Shown in pieces: positions 1-5,781 of a stretch of 6,731 nucleotides of DNA. The DNA is taken from assembly GCA_964628215.1 (NCBI GenBank), contig CAZVNF010000187.1, positions 1 to 6,731 on the forward strand, written 5' to 3'. The DNA comes from CAIVAT01 sp964628215. GTDB taxonomy: Bacteria > Bacteroidota > Bacteroidia > Bacteroidales > FEN-979. A program made the translations under genes and the position numbers. Below the pieces are notes generated by a model. That model did no database searches, was not told the origin of the DNA, and was given only the letters and a program-made list of their open reading frames with translations. Numbering within the stretch: position 1 is the stretch's first letter; every line of letters begins with the position of its first letter.

Positions 1-16
1 GGCTCCCATTTTTCCT

Positions 17-24
17 TACCTTTG
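17..24 (+). promoter_or_regulatory. Candidate Bacteroidota -7 promoter box (TACCTTTG)
   Basis: The octamer TACCTTTG matches the Bacteroidota housekeeping -7 consensus TAnnTTTG at every defined position. Transcription would begin near base 30, giving a leader of about 20 nt before the ATG at 52. The matching -33 TTG box would fall upstream of the window, so only half of the promoter can be judged. A TTG codon that could extend the gene upstream (22-24) lies inside this box, which argues against that start. Confidence 0.4.
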
Positions 25-37
25 CACCGTTTTATTT

Positions 38-44
38 GGAGAGG
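38..44 (+). promoter_or_regulatory. Possible ribosome binding site deciding the radical SAM start
   Basis: GGAGAGG is purine-rich and resembles a Shine-Dalgarno sequence. It ends 7 nt before the ATG at 52 and 10 nt before the second, adjacent ATG at 55. The spacing suits either ATG and not the TTG at 22. Bacteroidota often initiate without such a site, so it is supportive only. Confidence 0.4.
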
Positions 45-51
45 TGGATTT

Positions 52-1662
52 ATGATGAATTTGCATGACGGAATAACAAAATGCCTGTTGGTACAGACAA
101 AATTTTCCGCATATAGTTTCTGGAATTACCAGGAAGTTTGCGAAATGGTTGGGAAAAAATACCCGGCAGCCCCACTTGGACTCCTTACTGTAGCAGCTCT
201 TCTCCCCCAGCACTGGCAATTCCGGCTTATTGATGAAAATGTTGAACCCTTGCTGGACGAACACATGCAGTGGGCCGATCTTGTTTGCATCGGGGGTATG
301 CTTCCCCAGCAAAACAGCATGCTCGACCTGATTACCCGGGCCCACCGGCTGGGAGCAGTAGTGGTTGTTGGCGGCCCCGATCCCACTTCACAGCCGGATC
401 TTTACCATGAGGCTGATTTTCTTGTTCTGGGGGAGGGAGAAATTACGATTCCCCTGTTCCTCGAGGATCTGAAAAAGGGTGCAAAGGGGGGAAAATATGT
501 GTCTCCCGACCGGGCCGACATGCTCAAGGCCGTAATCCCGCGATATGATCTGATCCGGTTCAACGATTATATCATGATCGGGCTTCAGTTCATCCGCGGA
601 TGTCCATTCAACTGCGAATTCTGTGATGTGATCGAACTGTACGGCCGCATTCCGAGGTTTAAAACCAATGAGCAAATAATCAAGGAACTGCAATCTCTGT
701 ATGACCTGGGATATCGTGGTCATATCGACATGGTTGACGACAACTTTATCGGCAACAAGAAAAAGGTCAAAGATCTCCTGCGCGAAATCATCGCCTGGAC
801 CAAAGCGCGGAAATACCCGTTTTATTTCACCACAGAGGCCTCTGTAAACCTCGCCGATGACGATGAGTTGCTTCAGCTTATGAAAGACGCCGATTTCCGG
901 TATGTCTTCCTTGGAATTGAGACTCCCGACAGTGAAACCCTCGCGCTGAACAATAAGAACCAGAACGTGAACAAGTCGATTGAGGACGCTGTGATGAAGA
1001 TCATGTCGTACGGGATGGTAAGCAACGGTGGTTATATCCTGGGATTTGACAGCGACCGCCCCCATATCGCCGACCTGATGATCAACTCCATCCAGGATTC
1101 GGGGATCTGCATGGCCATGATCGGATTGCTATATGCTTTGCCAAACACGCAGCTTACCCGCAGGCTCGAACTGGAACAACGTTTATTCCACCACTCTTCA
1201 AAATCGGTGACAGACGGGGATATTGACCAGATGACCAGCGGGCTGAACTTTCTCACAGTCACCCCGAGGGTAGGCATACTTAAGAACTACATCAAGATCA
1301 TTGATGCCATTTTCAACCCTTCTAACTACTACAAAAGGGTGGTTTACACCGGATTAAATGTAAAAACTAATTACAAACACAAACCTGACTTTAAAACCTG
1401 GCTGGTATATATGCGTTCCTTTTTACGTGTTTGCAAAAAAGCAGGTTTTTCACAGGCTACCGGAACATATTACTGGAAAATGTTCTTTACCGTGCTTTTC
1501 CGGAACCCCAAAGGCATTGAACCCGCAGTAAACCTTGCGGCCATGTTCATCCATTTCCAGAAACAGAAAGAATACATCGTTTCGGTTACGCAGCAGATGA
1601 TCACCCAAATTGAAACCATCGGGGAAGATGCGTTTAACCGGAAGATGATGGGGAAATCGTGA
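52..1662 (+). CDS. B12-binding-domain radical SAM protein with C-terminal DUF4070-like region
   Basis: This 536-residue protein has the layout of a class B (cobalamin-binding) radical SAM enzyme. Residues about 35-145 resemble a Rossmann-like B12-binding domain (IDENVEPL at 60-67, VVGGPDPT at 105-112, LGEGE at 126-130), without an evident DxHxxG cobalamin-ligand motif. The radical SAM core follows, with the [4Fe-4S] cysteines Cys184, Cys188 and Cys191 in RGCPFNCEFC, then MVDDNFIGN (227-235) and GIETPDSETL (288-297). The C-terminal ~110 residues, from YYKRV near 426, resemble DUF4070, which is also found in the hopanoid methylase HpnP. The family makes a 5'-deoxyadenosyl radical and often transfers methyl groups from methylcobalamin. 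The substrate is unknown, and no hopanoid genes are nearby. I chose ATG 52 (or 55) because of the purine-rich site and promoter-like box just upstream; TTG 22 would add 10 unconserved-looking residues. The next gene starts 45 bp downstream, so co-transcription is possible. Confidence 0.9.
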   Translation: MMNLHDGITKCLLVQTKFSAYSFWNYQEVCEMVGKKYPAAPLGLLTVAALLPQHWQFRLIDENVEPLLDEHMQWADLVCIGGMLPQQNSMLDLITRAHRLGAVVVVGGPDPTSQPDLYHEADFLVLGEGEITIPLFLEDLKKGAKGGKYVSPDRADMLKAVIPRYDLIRFNDYIMIGLQFIRGCPFNCEFCDVIELYGRIPRFKTNEQIIKELQSLYDLGYRGHIDMVDDNFIGNKKKVKDLLREIIAWTKARKYPFYFTTEASVNLADDDELLQLMKDADFRYVFLGIETPDSETLALNNKNQNVNKSIEDAVMKIMSYGMVSNGGYILGFDSDRPHIADLMINSIQDSGICMAMIGLLYALPNTQLTRRLELEQRLFHHSSKSVTDGDIDQMTSGLNFLTVTPRVGILKNYIKIIDAIFNPSNYYKRVVYTGLNVKTNYKHKPDFKTWLVYMRSFLRVCKKAGFSQATGTYYWKMFFTVLFRNPKGIEPAVNLAAMFIHFQKQKEYIVSVTQQMITQIETIGEDAFNRKMMGKS

Positions 1663-1707
1663 CGACTGCAGGTTAAAAAGACATCTTACTATTGAAAAGT
1701 ACATATT

Positions 1708-2618
1708 ATGGCAGAAATGATCATTGAGCCGATTGAGAAGTATGGGCTCAGCAAGGAATCGAGACCGAAAATCCTTTTCTCGAAGATTGGCATTGTCGGG
1801 TGCGGCAGTGTTGGGCAGGAGTTGGCGATTACCGCATCAAAACACGGGATTGAAGTGATTTTTCTTGAACTCAGTGAGGATTTGATACTTCACTCATTTG
1901 TGGAGATCAAAAAAGAGCTCGACCATGAAATAAATCACTGGGGGCTTACACCCGGTGAAAAAACCGCCATTCTTTCCAGGATAAAAGGAAGCGTTTTATA
2001 CGAGGATTTCCACGATTGCGACCTGGTTATTGAAACCATTAAATCAAAACAGGGGCAATCGAGCTTTGAACTGAGGAAAGAAGTTTTTCTCAAAATTGAG
2101 AAAGTAGTAAGCAAGGAGTGTATTATTGCAACAAACAGTTCTACCATCGTCGTTACAGAATTATCCTCGGAGCTTGAACACAAAGAGCGGTGTGTCAGTC
2201 TTCACATTTCCACCACTGCACCCGGTGCCAGTGTGGTGGAACTGGCCAAAGGACTTCATACCACCAATGAAGCCTATGAAAAGGTAATCAAGTTTGTGAA
2301 GTTACTCGAAAAAATATCGATCCCCGTGATGGAATCTCCCGGACTGGTAAGTGTTCGATTGTTCGTGGTATTGCTGAACGAGGCTTGTGAAACATTGATG
2401 GAAGGGGTGAGTTCCATGGAAAATATCGACCTCGCCATGCGTTCCAGTTTCAACATGCCGCTCGGGCCGTTTGAATTTGCGGATAAAGTCGGACTTGACA
2501 AGGTCGGACGCTGGATGGAAAACCTTTACAGCGAATTCGGGTCATCAAGGTACATTGCTTCCCCCATGATCAAGAAACTGGTGCGGGCCAACCGGCTTGG
2601 ACGGATCAGCGGGATCGG
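1708..2618 (+). CDS. 3-hydroxyacyl-CoA dehydrogenase family protein, divergent active site (3' end in gap)
   Basis: The visible 304 residues cover almost a whole short-chain-type 3-hydroxyacyl-CoA dehydrogenase, a family that interconverts 3-hydroxyacyl-CoA and 3-oxoacyl-CoA with NAD(H). The N-terminal Rossmann fold has GxGxxG as Gly31/Gly33/Gly36 and an acidic Glu54 where NAD-dependent members carry Asp. Matched by spacing to human HADH, Ser145, His166 and Glu178 are kept. The two active-site Asn (human 161 and 208) are replaced by Thr169 and Val216: HFFNP becomes HISTT and PGFVVNR becomes PGLVSVR. The C-terminal helical domain is recognisable (LLNEACETL, PLGPFEFADKVGLD, NRLGRISGIG). The family usually continues with GFY plus a few residues, so perhaps 5-25 residues lie in the gap. 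The ATG at 1708 follows the preceding stop by 45 bp without a clear ribosome site. It may be a dehydrogenase with unusual substrate or reduced activity; fold assignment is strong, function less so. Confidence 0.85.
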
Positions 2619-2718
2619 NNNNNNNNNNNNNNNNNNNNNNNNNNNNNNNNNNNNNNNNNNNNNNNNNNNNNNNNNNNNNNNNNNNNNNNNNNNNNNNNNN
2701 NNNNNNNNNNNNNNNNNN
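2619..2718. other. Scaffold gap, exactly 100 N
   Basis: An unbroken run of 100 N separates the dehydrogenase gene from acetate kinase. Exactly 100 N is the usual placeholder for a join of unknown length. At minimum the gap hides the dehydrogenase C-terminus and the acetate kinase leader. It could also contain another gene. Confidence 0.97.
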
Positions 2719-2721
2719 ATC

Positions 2722-3860
2722 ATGAATATTCTCGTTTTAAATTGTGGAAGTTCTTCCATCAAGTACCAGCTGTTCAACATTGAAAAAAAACGGCTCTATG
2801 CCAAAGGGATCGTGGAAAAAGTGGGGTTAAAGGGATCATTTCTGAAACATGAAAAGGAAAACGGCGACAAGGTAAAACTCGAAGGCGAAGTAATCGACCA
2901 CCAAACCGGTATCGAATATGTTCTGGGGGTTTTAATCAGTAAGGAACATGGCTGCATCAGCGATTTAGCCGAGATCAACGCCATCGGGCACCGGATGGTG
3001 CATGGCGGCGAACGTTTCCAGGAAAGCAGCCTGATCACCGAAGAGACCATTAAAGACTTCAAAGCCTGCATTCCGCTTGCGCCCCTGCACAATCCGGCCA
3101 ACCTGAAAGGAGTTGCCGCCATGCAGCATCTGCTGCCCAGTGTGCCGCAGGTAGCCGTGTTCGATACGGCATTTCACCAGACAATGCCTGCCCGGGCGTA
3201 CATGTATGCCATTCCCTACTCTCTTTATAAAAAACACGGTATCCGCCGGTATGGTTTTCATGGTACCAGCCATTATTATGTGGCCCGGCGGGCATGCGAA
3301 ATACTGGGTGTGAGCATGGAATCCATGAAGATCATCACCTGCCACCTCGGAAACGGTACCTCCATGGCTGCCATTAAAAACGGCAAATCGATCGATACCT
3401 CCATGGGGCTGACCCCCGTTGAAGGATTGATTATGGGAACCCGTTCAGGAGATATGGACCTGGGAGTGCTTACCTTTGTAATGGAAAAGGAGGAACTGAA
3501 TATCGCAGTTGCCAATACCCTTGTGAACAAACACAGCGGGATGCTGGGAATCACCGGGGTTTCGTCAGACATGCGTGAGATTGAAAAAGAAGCTGAAGCC
3601 GGAAATAAACGAGCCATCCTCGGGCTTGATATGTTCCGGTATCGCATAAAAAAATATATCGGGGCGTATACTGCCGCACTGGGTGGCCTTGATTTACTTA
3701 TTTTTACCGGGGGAATCGGTGAAAATGACCCGGTAACACGTGAATTATGCTGTGCCGACATGGAATATATGGGACTTGAATTTGACCAGGAAAAAAATGC
3801 CGGAGTCAGGAGTAAGGAGGTTCTTCTGAGCAAACCGGGATCCAGGGTGAAGGTAATGAC
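2722..3860 (+). CDS. ackA: Acetate kinase (C-terminal end in gap)
   Basis: Acetate kinase catalyses acetyl phosphate + ADP to acetate + ATP in the cytoplasm, the substrate-level phosphorylation step of acetate fermentation. It also works in reverse for acetate activation. The visible 380 residues fit the family closely. The N-terminal signature is LNCGSSSIK with Asn7. Arg91 (GHRMVHGG), Asp148 (FDTAFHQTMP), His180 (GFHGTSH), His208 (HLGNGTS) and Arg241 (MGTRSGD) sit at the same numbers as in the Methanosarcina thermophila enzyme, and the nucleotide-site motif GGIGEN is at 330-335. The last ~20 residues, including the expected Mg-binding Glu near 384, fall in the second gap. The ATG lies 3 nt after the first gap, so its ribosome site is not visible. 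The visible neighbour upstream is a dehydrogenase homologue, not the usual phosphotransacetylase. Butyrate or propionate kinase is less likely given the match at all these positions. Confidence 0.96.
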
Positions 3861-3960
3861 NNNNNNNNNNNNNNNNNNNNNNNNNNNNNNNNNNNNNNNN
3901 NNNNNNNNNNNNNNNNNNNNNNNNNNNNNNNNNNNNNNNNNNNNNNNNNNNNNNNNNNNN
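3861..3960. other. Scaffold gap, exactly 100 N
   Basis: A second run of exactly 100 N. It must hide about 60 nt of the acetate kinase 3' end, an intergenic region, and the 5' end of the YCF48-like gene including its expected signal peptide. The true gap is therefore probably longer than 100 nt, unless the two contigs were joined wrongly. Confidence 0.97.
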
Positions 3961-3961
3961 G

Positions 3962-5248
3962 CAGGGAAGCTGGCAGAGGATTAATGTTCCGACAAACCAG
4001 TATTTGAAATCGGTTTGCTTTGTTGACAGCTTGTATGGCTGGATTGCCGGGGATTCGGGGATTATACTGCATACCACGGACGGGGGAGTTTCGTGGTTAT
4101 TGCAGGATACCCATTCAACGAATGAAGTGGAGGATGTTTTTTTTCTGGACCGCAACCAGGGATGGGCTTCCACATACAATTTCACCACCCCGCCCTTTGG
4201 AACCATTTTGCTTAAGACCACCAACGGCGGCAGCACCTGGATAAGCCATCCATATCCCACAGAAAACATATTTATCACCTGCATTCTTTTCAGGGATTCC
4301 CTGAACGGGTGGATGGGAGGCCAGCCTCATGCCCTGGTAAAAACCACCGACGGGGGAACCAGCTGGACCCAGGCTGCAATTGATACCAGCACCCTGGCAT
4401 TTTTCCCGGTGCTGAGCATCAAATTTTACAACGATCAGATTGGTTTTGCCAGTGGCGGAAGGTTCGACATTGCCGGAGTGGTATGGCACACTTCAAACGG
4501 AGGGGATATGTGGTATGCCATTGATCCTTCGCAGGCTCCAGCCGATGAAGTTCACGGGTTGCATATATTTGATTCCCTGAATGTAATGGGGTCAGGCGGA
4601 GATCCCGATTTCGGGTATGGGGTAGGTATGATCCGAACCTCTGACGGGGGCCTTAACTGGAATTATGATGAGCTCGACATACAGGGAAATGCCTACGACC
4701 TGGATTTCAGAAACAATTATGAAGCATGGGCCCCGCTCGGACCTAGGCGATTGCTGATATACAGCATGGATGCAGGCAATACATGGACGTCTGTTTTGCC
4801 GCCAGACAATGCTGCCATGTACGACATGACCTTCCCCGATTCGCTGCATGGATTTGCAGTTGGAAAGGAGGGCGTGGTGCTGAAATACTATCCCCCGGTC
4901 ATTCCATTTACGGGAACCGTCAGGTCTGCACAACCGGGATACACGTTGCAACAGAACAGCCCTAACCCGGTACAAACAATTGCCACAATCCGGTATTCTG
5001 TCCCGCCCGGCGGGGAAACTGAACTGCACGCCAATGGCAAGGTATCTGCCCTGCAGTTGAAGGTGTATGATCTTTTTGGGCAGGAAGTGGGATGCCTGGA
5101 AGCTGAGGCTCCTTTTCCCGGCAATCATGCGTTTTCCTTCGATGCATCCGGTTTGCCCGGCGGAGTATACTTTTATCTTTTGCAGCACAGCTCAAACGGG
5201 CAAACCCTTACGGTTGCAGGTCCGGGGCGGATGTGCGTTGTTCGGTAA
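3962..5248 (+). CDS. Secreted YCF48/BNR-repeat beta-propeller protein with T9SS sorting domain (5' end in gap)
   Basis: The visible 428 residues are the C-terminal part of an exported beta-propeller protein. Six Asp-box-like strands of the form TTDGGxSW occur at 4073-4096, 4217-4240, 4343-4366, 4490-4513, 4637-4660 and 4763-4786, the last as SMDAGNTW. They are separated by GWIAGDSG/GWMGG-type segments, as in YCF48/Hcf136-like proteins. Residues about 327-428 (from 4940) form a type A T9SS C-terminal sorting domain: QNSPNP, TIRYSVP, VYDLFGQEV, SGLPGGVYFY and a basic end, RMCVVR. Such proteins pass through Sec and then the type IX system to the cell surface or medium. The frame is open and in-family from the gap (W at codon 4), so the TTG at 4004 is not the start, and the signal peptide and first strands are missing. 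The precise role is unknown; propellers of this type often bind proteins or glycans. It is probably not part of the acetate kinase unit. Confidence 0.9.
   Translation, partial: QGSWQRINVPTNQYLKSVCFVDSLYGWIAGDSGIILHTTDGGVSWLLQDTHSTNEVEDVFFLDRNQGWASTYNFTTPPFGTILLKTTNGGSTWISHPYPTENIFITCILFRDSLNGWMGGQPHALVKTTDGGTSWTQAAIDTSTLAFFPVLSIKFYNDQIGFASGGRFDIAGVVWHTSNGGDMWYAIDPSQAPADEVHGLHIFDSLNVMGSGGDPDFGYGVGMIRTSDGGLNWNYDELDIQGNAYDLDFRNNYEAWAPLGPRRLLIYSMDAGNTWTSVLPPDNAAMYDMTFPDSLHGFAVGKEGVVLKYYPPVIPFTGTVRSAQPGYTLQQNSPNPVQTIATIRYSVPPGGETELHANGKVSALQLKVYDLFGQEVGCLEAEAPFPGNHAFSFDASGLPGGVYFYLLQHSSNGQTLTVAGPGRMCVVR
4940..5245 (+). other. T9SS type A C-terminal sorting domain (region within CDS)
   Basis: About 102 residues with the hallmarks of the Por/type IX sorting signal. 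A Q-N-S-P-N-P motif opens the domain, followed by TIRYSVP, a hydrophobic VYDLFGQEV strand, a G-x-H turn, and SGLPGGVYFY near the end. The domain is recognised by the outer-membrane T9SS machinery and normally cleaved on export. T9SS is confined almost entirely to the Bacteroidota, making this the best taxonomic marker in the window. Confidence 0.88.
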
Positions 5249-5302
5249 ACGATGATACTATGTGCATCCCGGGTTAATTCTCGGAGGAATGACGAATATG
5301 CG
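5249..5302. other. Short intergenic stretch, nothing recognised
   Basis: These 54 bases lie between the stop codon of the YCF48-like gene and the left direct repeat of the palindromic element. I see no stem followed by a T run that would make a convincing intrinsic terminator, no promoter-like box and no coding potential. Confidence 0.6.
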
Positions 5303-5309
5303 TCAATAA
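5303..5309 (+). repeat. Left flanking direct repeat TCAATAA (putative target-site duplication)
   Basis: TCAATAA abuts the left terminal inverted repeat and is repeated exactly at 5608-5614, next to the right one. The identity extends to 8 bases (GTCAATAA at 5302-5309 and 5607-5614), the extra G being the last base of the right inverted repeat. If the inverted repeat is taken as 17 bp, the duplication shrinks to CAATA (5 bp). Confidence 0.6.
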
Positions 5310-5325
5310 CTCAAGTTTCGGGGTT
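5310..5325 (+). repeat. Left terminal inverted repeat, 16 bp
   Basis: CTCAAGTTTCGGGGTT is the exact reverse complement of 5592-5607. The match extends one base outward (A at 5309 with T at 5608). It also continues imperfectly inward through an AT-rich stretch containing AATAAT on both sides. Confidence 0.85.
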
Positions 5326-5343
5326 AATAATAATCGTGACACA

Positions 5344-5357
5344 GCCCCGAATGGGGC
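5344..5357 (-). repeat. Hairpin B' (outer left), GCCCC-GAAT-GGGGC
   Basis: A 5-bp G+C stem with a 4-nt loop. On the reverse strand it reads GCCCCATTCGGGGC, a variant of the GCCCTTTCAGGGC hairpins in the right arm. The fifth stem pair is changed from T-A to C-G and the loop is one base longer. Confidence 0.75.
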
Positions 5358-5369
5358 GTAATCTATCAG

Positions 5370-5388
5370 CGATGGGTGTAGCCCATCG
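5370..5388 (-). repeat. Hairpin A' (left), CGATGGG-TGTAG-CCCATCG
   Basis: A perfect 7-bp stem with a 5-nt loop. On the reverse strand it reads CGATGGG-CTACA-CCCATCG, which aligns without gaps to the right-arm hairpin at 5520-5538. Three stem pairs differ, and each difference keeps base pairing. Confidence 0.78.
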
Positions 5389-5416
5389 GTATTAGAAATC
5401 AAATGCGGAATTATCA

Positions 5417-5429
5417 GCCCTGAAAGGGC
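5417..5429 (-). repeat. Hairpin B' (inner left), GCCCT-GAA-AGGGC
   Basis: A 5-bp stem with a 3-nt loop. It is the exact reverse complement of the 13-mer GCCCTTTCAGGGC found at 5481-5493 and 5551-5563. With the adjacent G it forms a 14-bp inverted pair with 5480-5493 across the element centre. Confidence 0.78.
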
Positions 5430-5480
5430 GCAATTAATATTCATCAGACATCCATAGTTCATCCTATTTTAGCAGATATC

Positions 5481-5493
5481 GCCCTTTCAGGGC
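5481..5493 (+). repeat. Hairpin B (inner right), GCCCT-TTC-AGGGC
   Basis: A 5-bp stem with a 3-nt loop, identical to 5551-5563 in direct orientation and to 5417-5429 in inverted orientation. A TGATGG-type segment follows, distantly resembling the sequence after the outer copy. Confidence 0.78.
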
Positions 5494-5519
5494 TTGATGG
5501 GACTTAGAGTTGCTATATG

Positions 5520-5538
5520 CACAGGGCTTCACCCTGTG
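5520..5538 (+). repeat. Hairpin A (right), CACAGGG-CTTCA-CCCTGTG
   Basis: A perfect 7-bp stem with a 5-nt loop. It is the right-arm counterpart of the inverted hairpin at 5370-5388 and lies exactly 12 bp from the outer B hairpin, as in the left arm. Confidence 0.78.
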
Positions 5539-5550
5539 TTAATAGATTGA

Positions 5551-5563
5551 GCCCTTTCAGGGC
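5551..5563 (+). repeat. Hairpin B (outer right), GCCCT-TTC-AGGGC
   Basis: Identical 13-mer to 5481-5493. The flanking A5550 and T5564 extend the stem to six pairs. It is preceded by ATAGATT, also present at the matching place in the left arm on the reverse strand. There is no T run after the stem, so it does not look like an intrinsic terminator. Confidence 0.78.
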
Positions 5564-5591
5564 TAGTGGTATTTAGTTCTGTTGATTATTC

Positions 5592-5607
5592 AACCCCGAA
5601 ACTTGAG
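5592..5607 (-). repeat. Right terminal inverted repeat, 16 bp
   Basis: AACCCCGAAACTTGAG is the exact reverse complement of 5310-5325. It is followed directly by the second TCAATAA. Confidence 0.85.
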
Positions 5608-5614
5608 TCAATAA
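5608..5614 (+). repeat. Right flanking direct repeat TCAATAA (putative target-site duplication)
   Basis: An exact copy of 5303-5309 at the outer edge of the right terminal inverted repeat. The pair would be the footprint of insertion. The exact boundary is ambiguous by one or two bases because the repeat shares letters with the inverted-repeat ends. Confidence 0.6.
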
Positions 5615-5766
5615 TAAAACCGGATATTAAGAATCAGCATAATCCCCCCGGCATTGTTGATTTCCTGTATCTGCACAAAAACCATTGAAATTCGGGTTAA
5701 CTTTTATATTTTCGTAAAATCTTCGGCAAAGTCCTGCATCTTGCATAATTGCAGTTTGTCAAATAA
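5615..5766. other. AT-rich intergenic region upstream of the TMTC-like gene
   Basis: This non-coding stretch lies between the mobile element and the next gene. It carries one weak promoter-like pair, TTG at 5685-5687 and TATATTTT at 5705-5712 spaced by 17 bp, whose second half deviates from TAnnTTTG at the last base. I see no RNA gene or strong structure. Confidence 0.4.
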
Positions 5767-5774
5767 TATTTTTG
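5767..5774 (+). promoter_or_regulatory. Candidate Bacteroidota -7 box (TATTTTTG) just before the start codon
   Basis: TATTTTTG fits TAnnTTTG fully. A TTG at 5741-5743 lies 23 bp upstream, at the long end of the accepted spacing for the -33 box. Transcription would start around 5779-5781, directly at the ATG at 5782, so the transcript would be almost leaderless. The surroundings are AT-rich, so a chance match is possible. Confidence 0.3.
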
Positions 5775-5781
5775 TTTGATC

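Larger units (their letters stand above)
5310..5607. mobile_element. 298-bp palindromic non-coding element, MITE/REPIN-like
   Basis: A compact element bounded by perfect 16-bp inverted repeats and flanked by identical 7-bp direct repeats. Inside are six short G+C-rich hairpins in mirror order: B', A', B', centre, B, A, B. B is a GCCCT-TTC-AGGGC type hairpin and A is a GGGCTxCACCC type hairpin; primes mark copies on the opposite strand. The 12-bp A-to-B spacer is the same length in both arms and shares TAGATT. No credible coding frame is present. By analogy with miniature inverted-repeat elements and REP doublets, I infer a non-autonomous element moved by a transposase encoded elsewhere. An RNA or DNA structural role, such as cruciform formation or transcript stabilisation, is also possible. 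The family name is not recognised. Confidence 0.65.

Noticed and set aside
22..51. TTG start extending the radical SAM protein by 10 residues
   Set aside because: The TTG lies inside a TAnnTTTG promoter-like box and upstream of the purine-rich site that suits ATG 52. The added residues do not resemble a family N-terminus.
388..1065. 225-residue reverse-strand open frame
   Set aside because: It lies wholly within the well-supported radical SAM gene, shows no recognisable motif, and is a shadow of that frame.
1687..1694. TACTATTG as a promoter box before the dehydrogenase gene
   Set aside because: It misses one defined base of TAnnTTTG and has no TTG box at suitable distance. Read-through from the upstream gene is simpler.
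4004..4006. TTG as start of the YCF48-like gene
   Set aside because: The same frame is open back to the gap and reads as a normal repeat segment (W, then ...LKSVCFVDSLYGW), so the true start is in the gap.
4592..5188. 198-residue reverse-strand open frame
   Set aside because: It overlaps the propeller and T9SS domain coding sequence, whose motifs are clear on the + strand. The reverse product looks like a translation shadow.
5274..5462. 62-residue reverse-strand open frame
   Set aside because: It runs across the hairpin arms of the non-coding element, so its codons are explained by repeat structure. It has no plausible start context or domain.
5344..5563. CRISPR array
   Set aside because: The repeated units are only 13-19 bp, self-complementary, in both orientations and irregularly spaced. 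No repeat-spacer pattern exists.
5551..5575. Intrinsic terminator after the propeller gene
   Set aside because: The hairpins lack a following T run, occur six times in mirrored orientation, and the nearest is about 95 bp past the stop codon.
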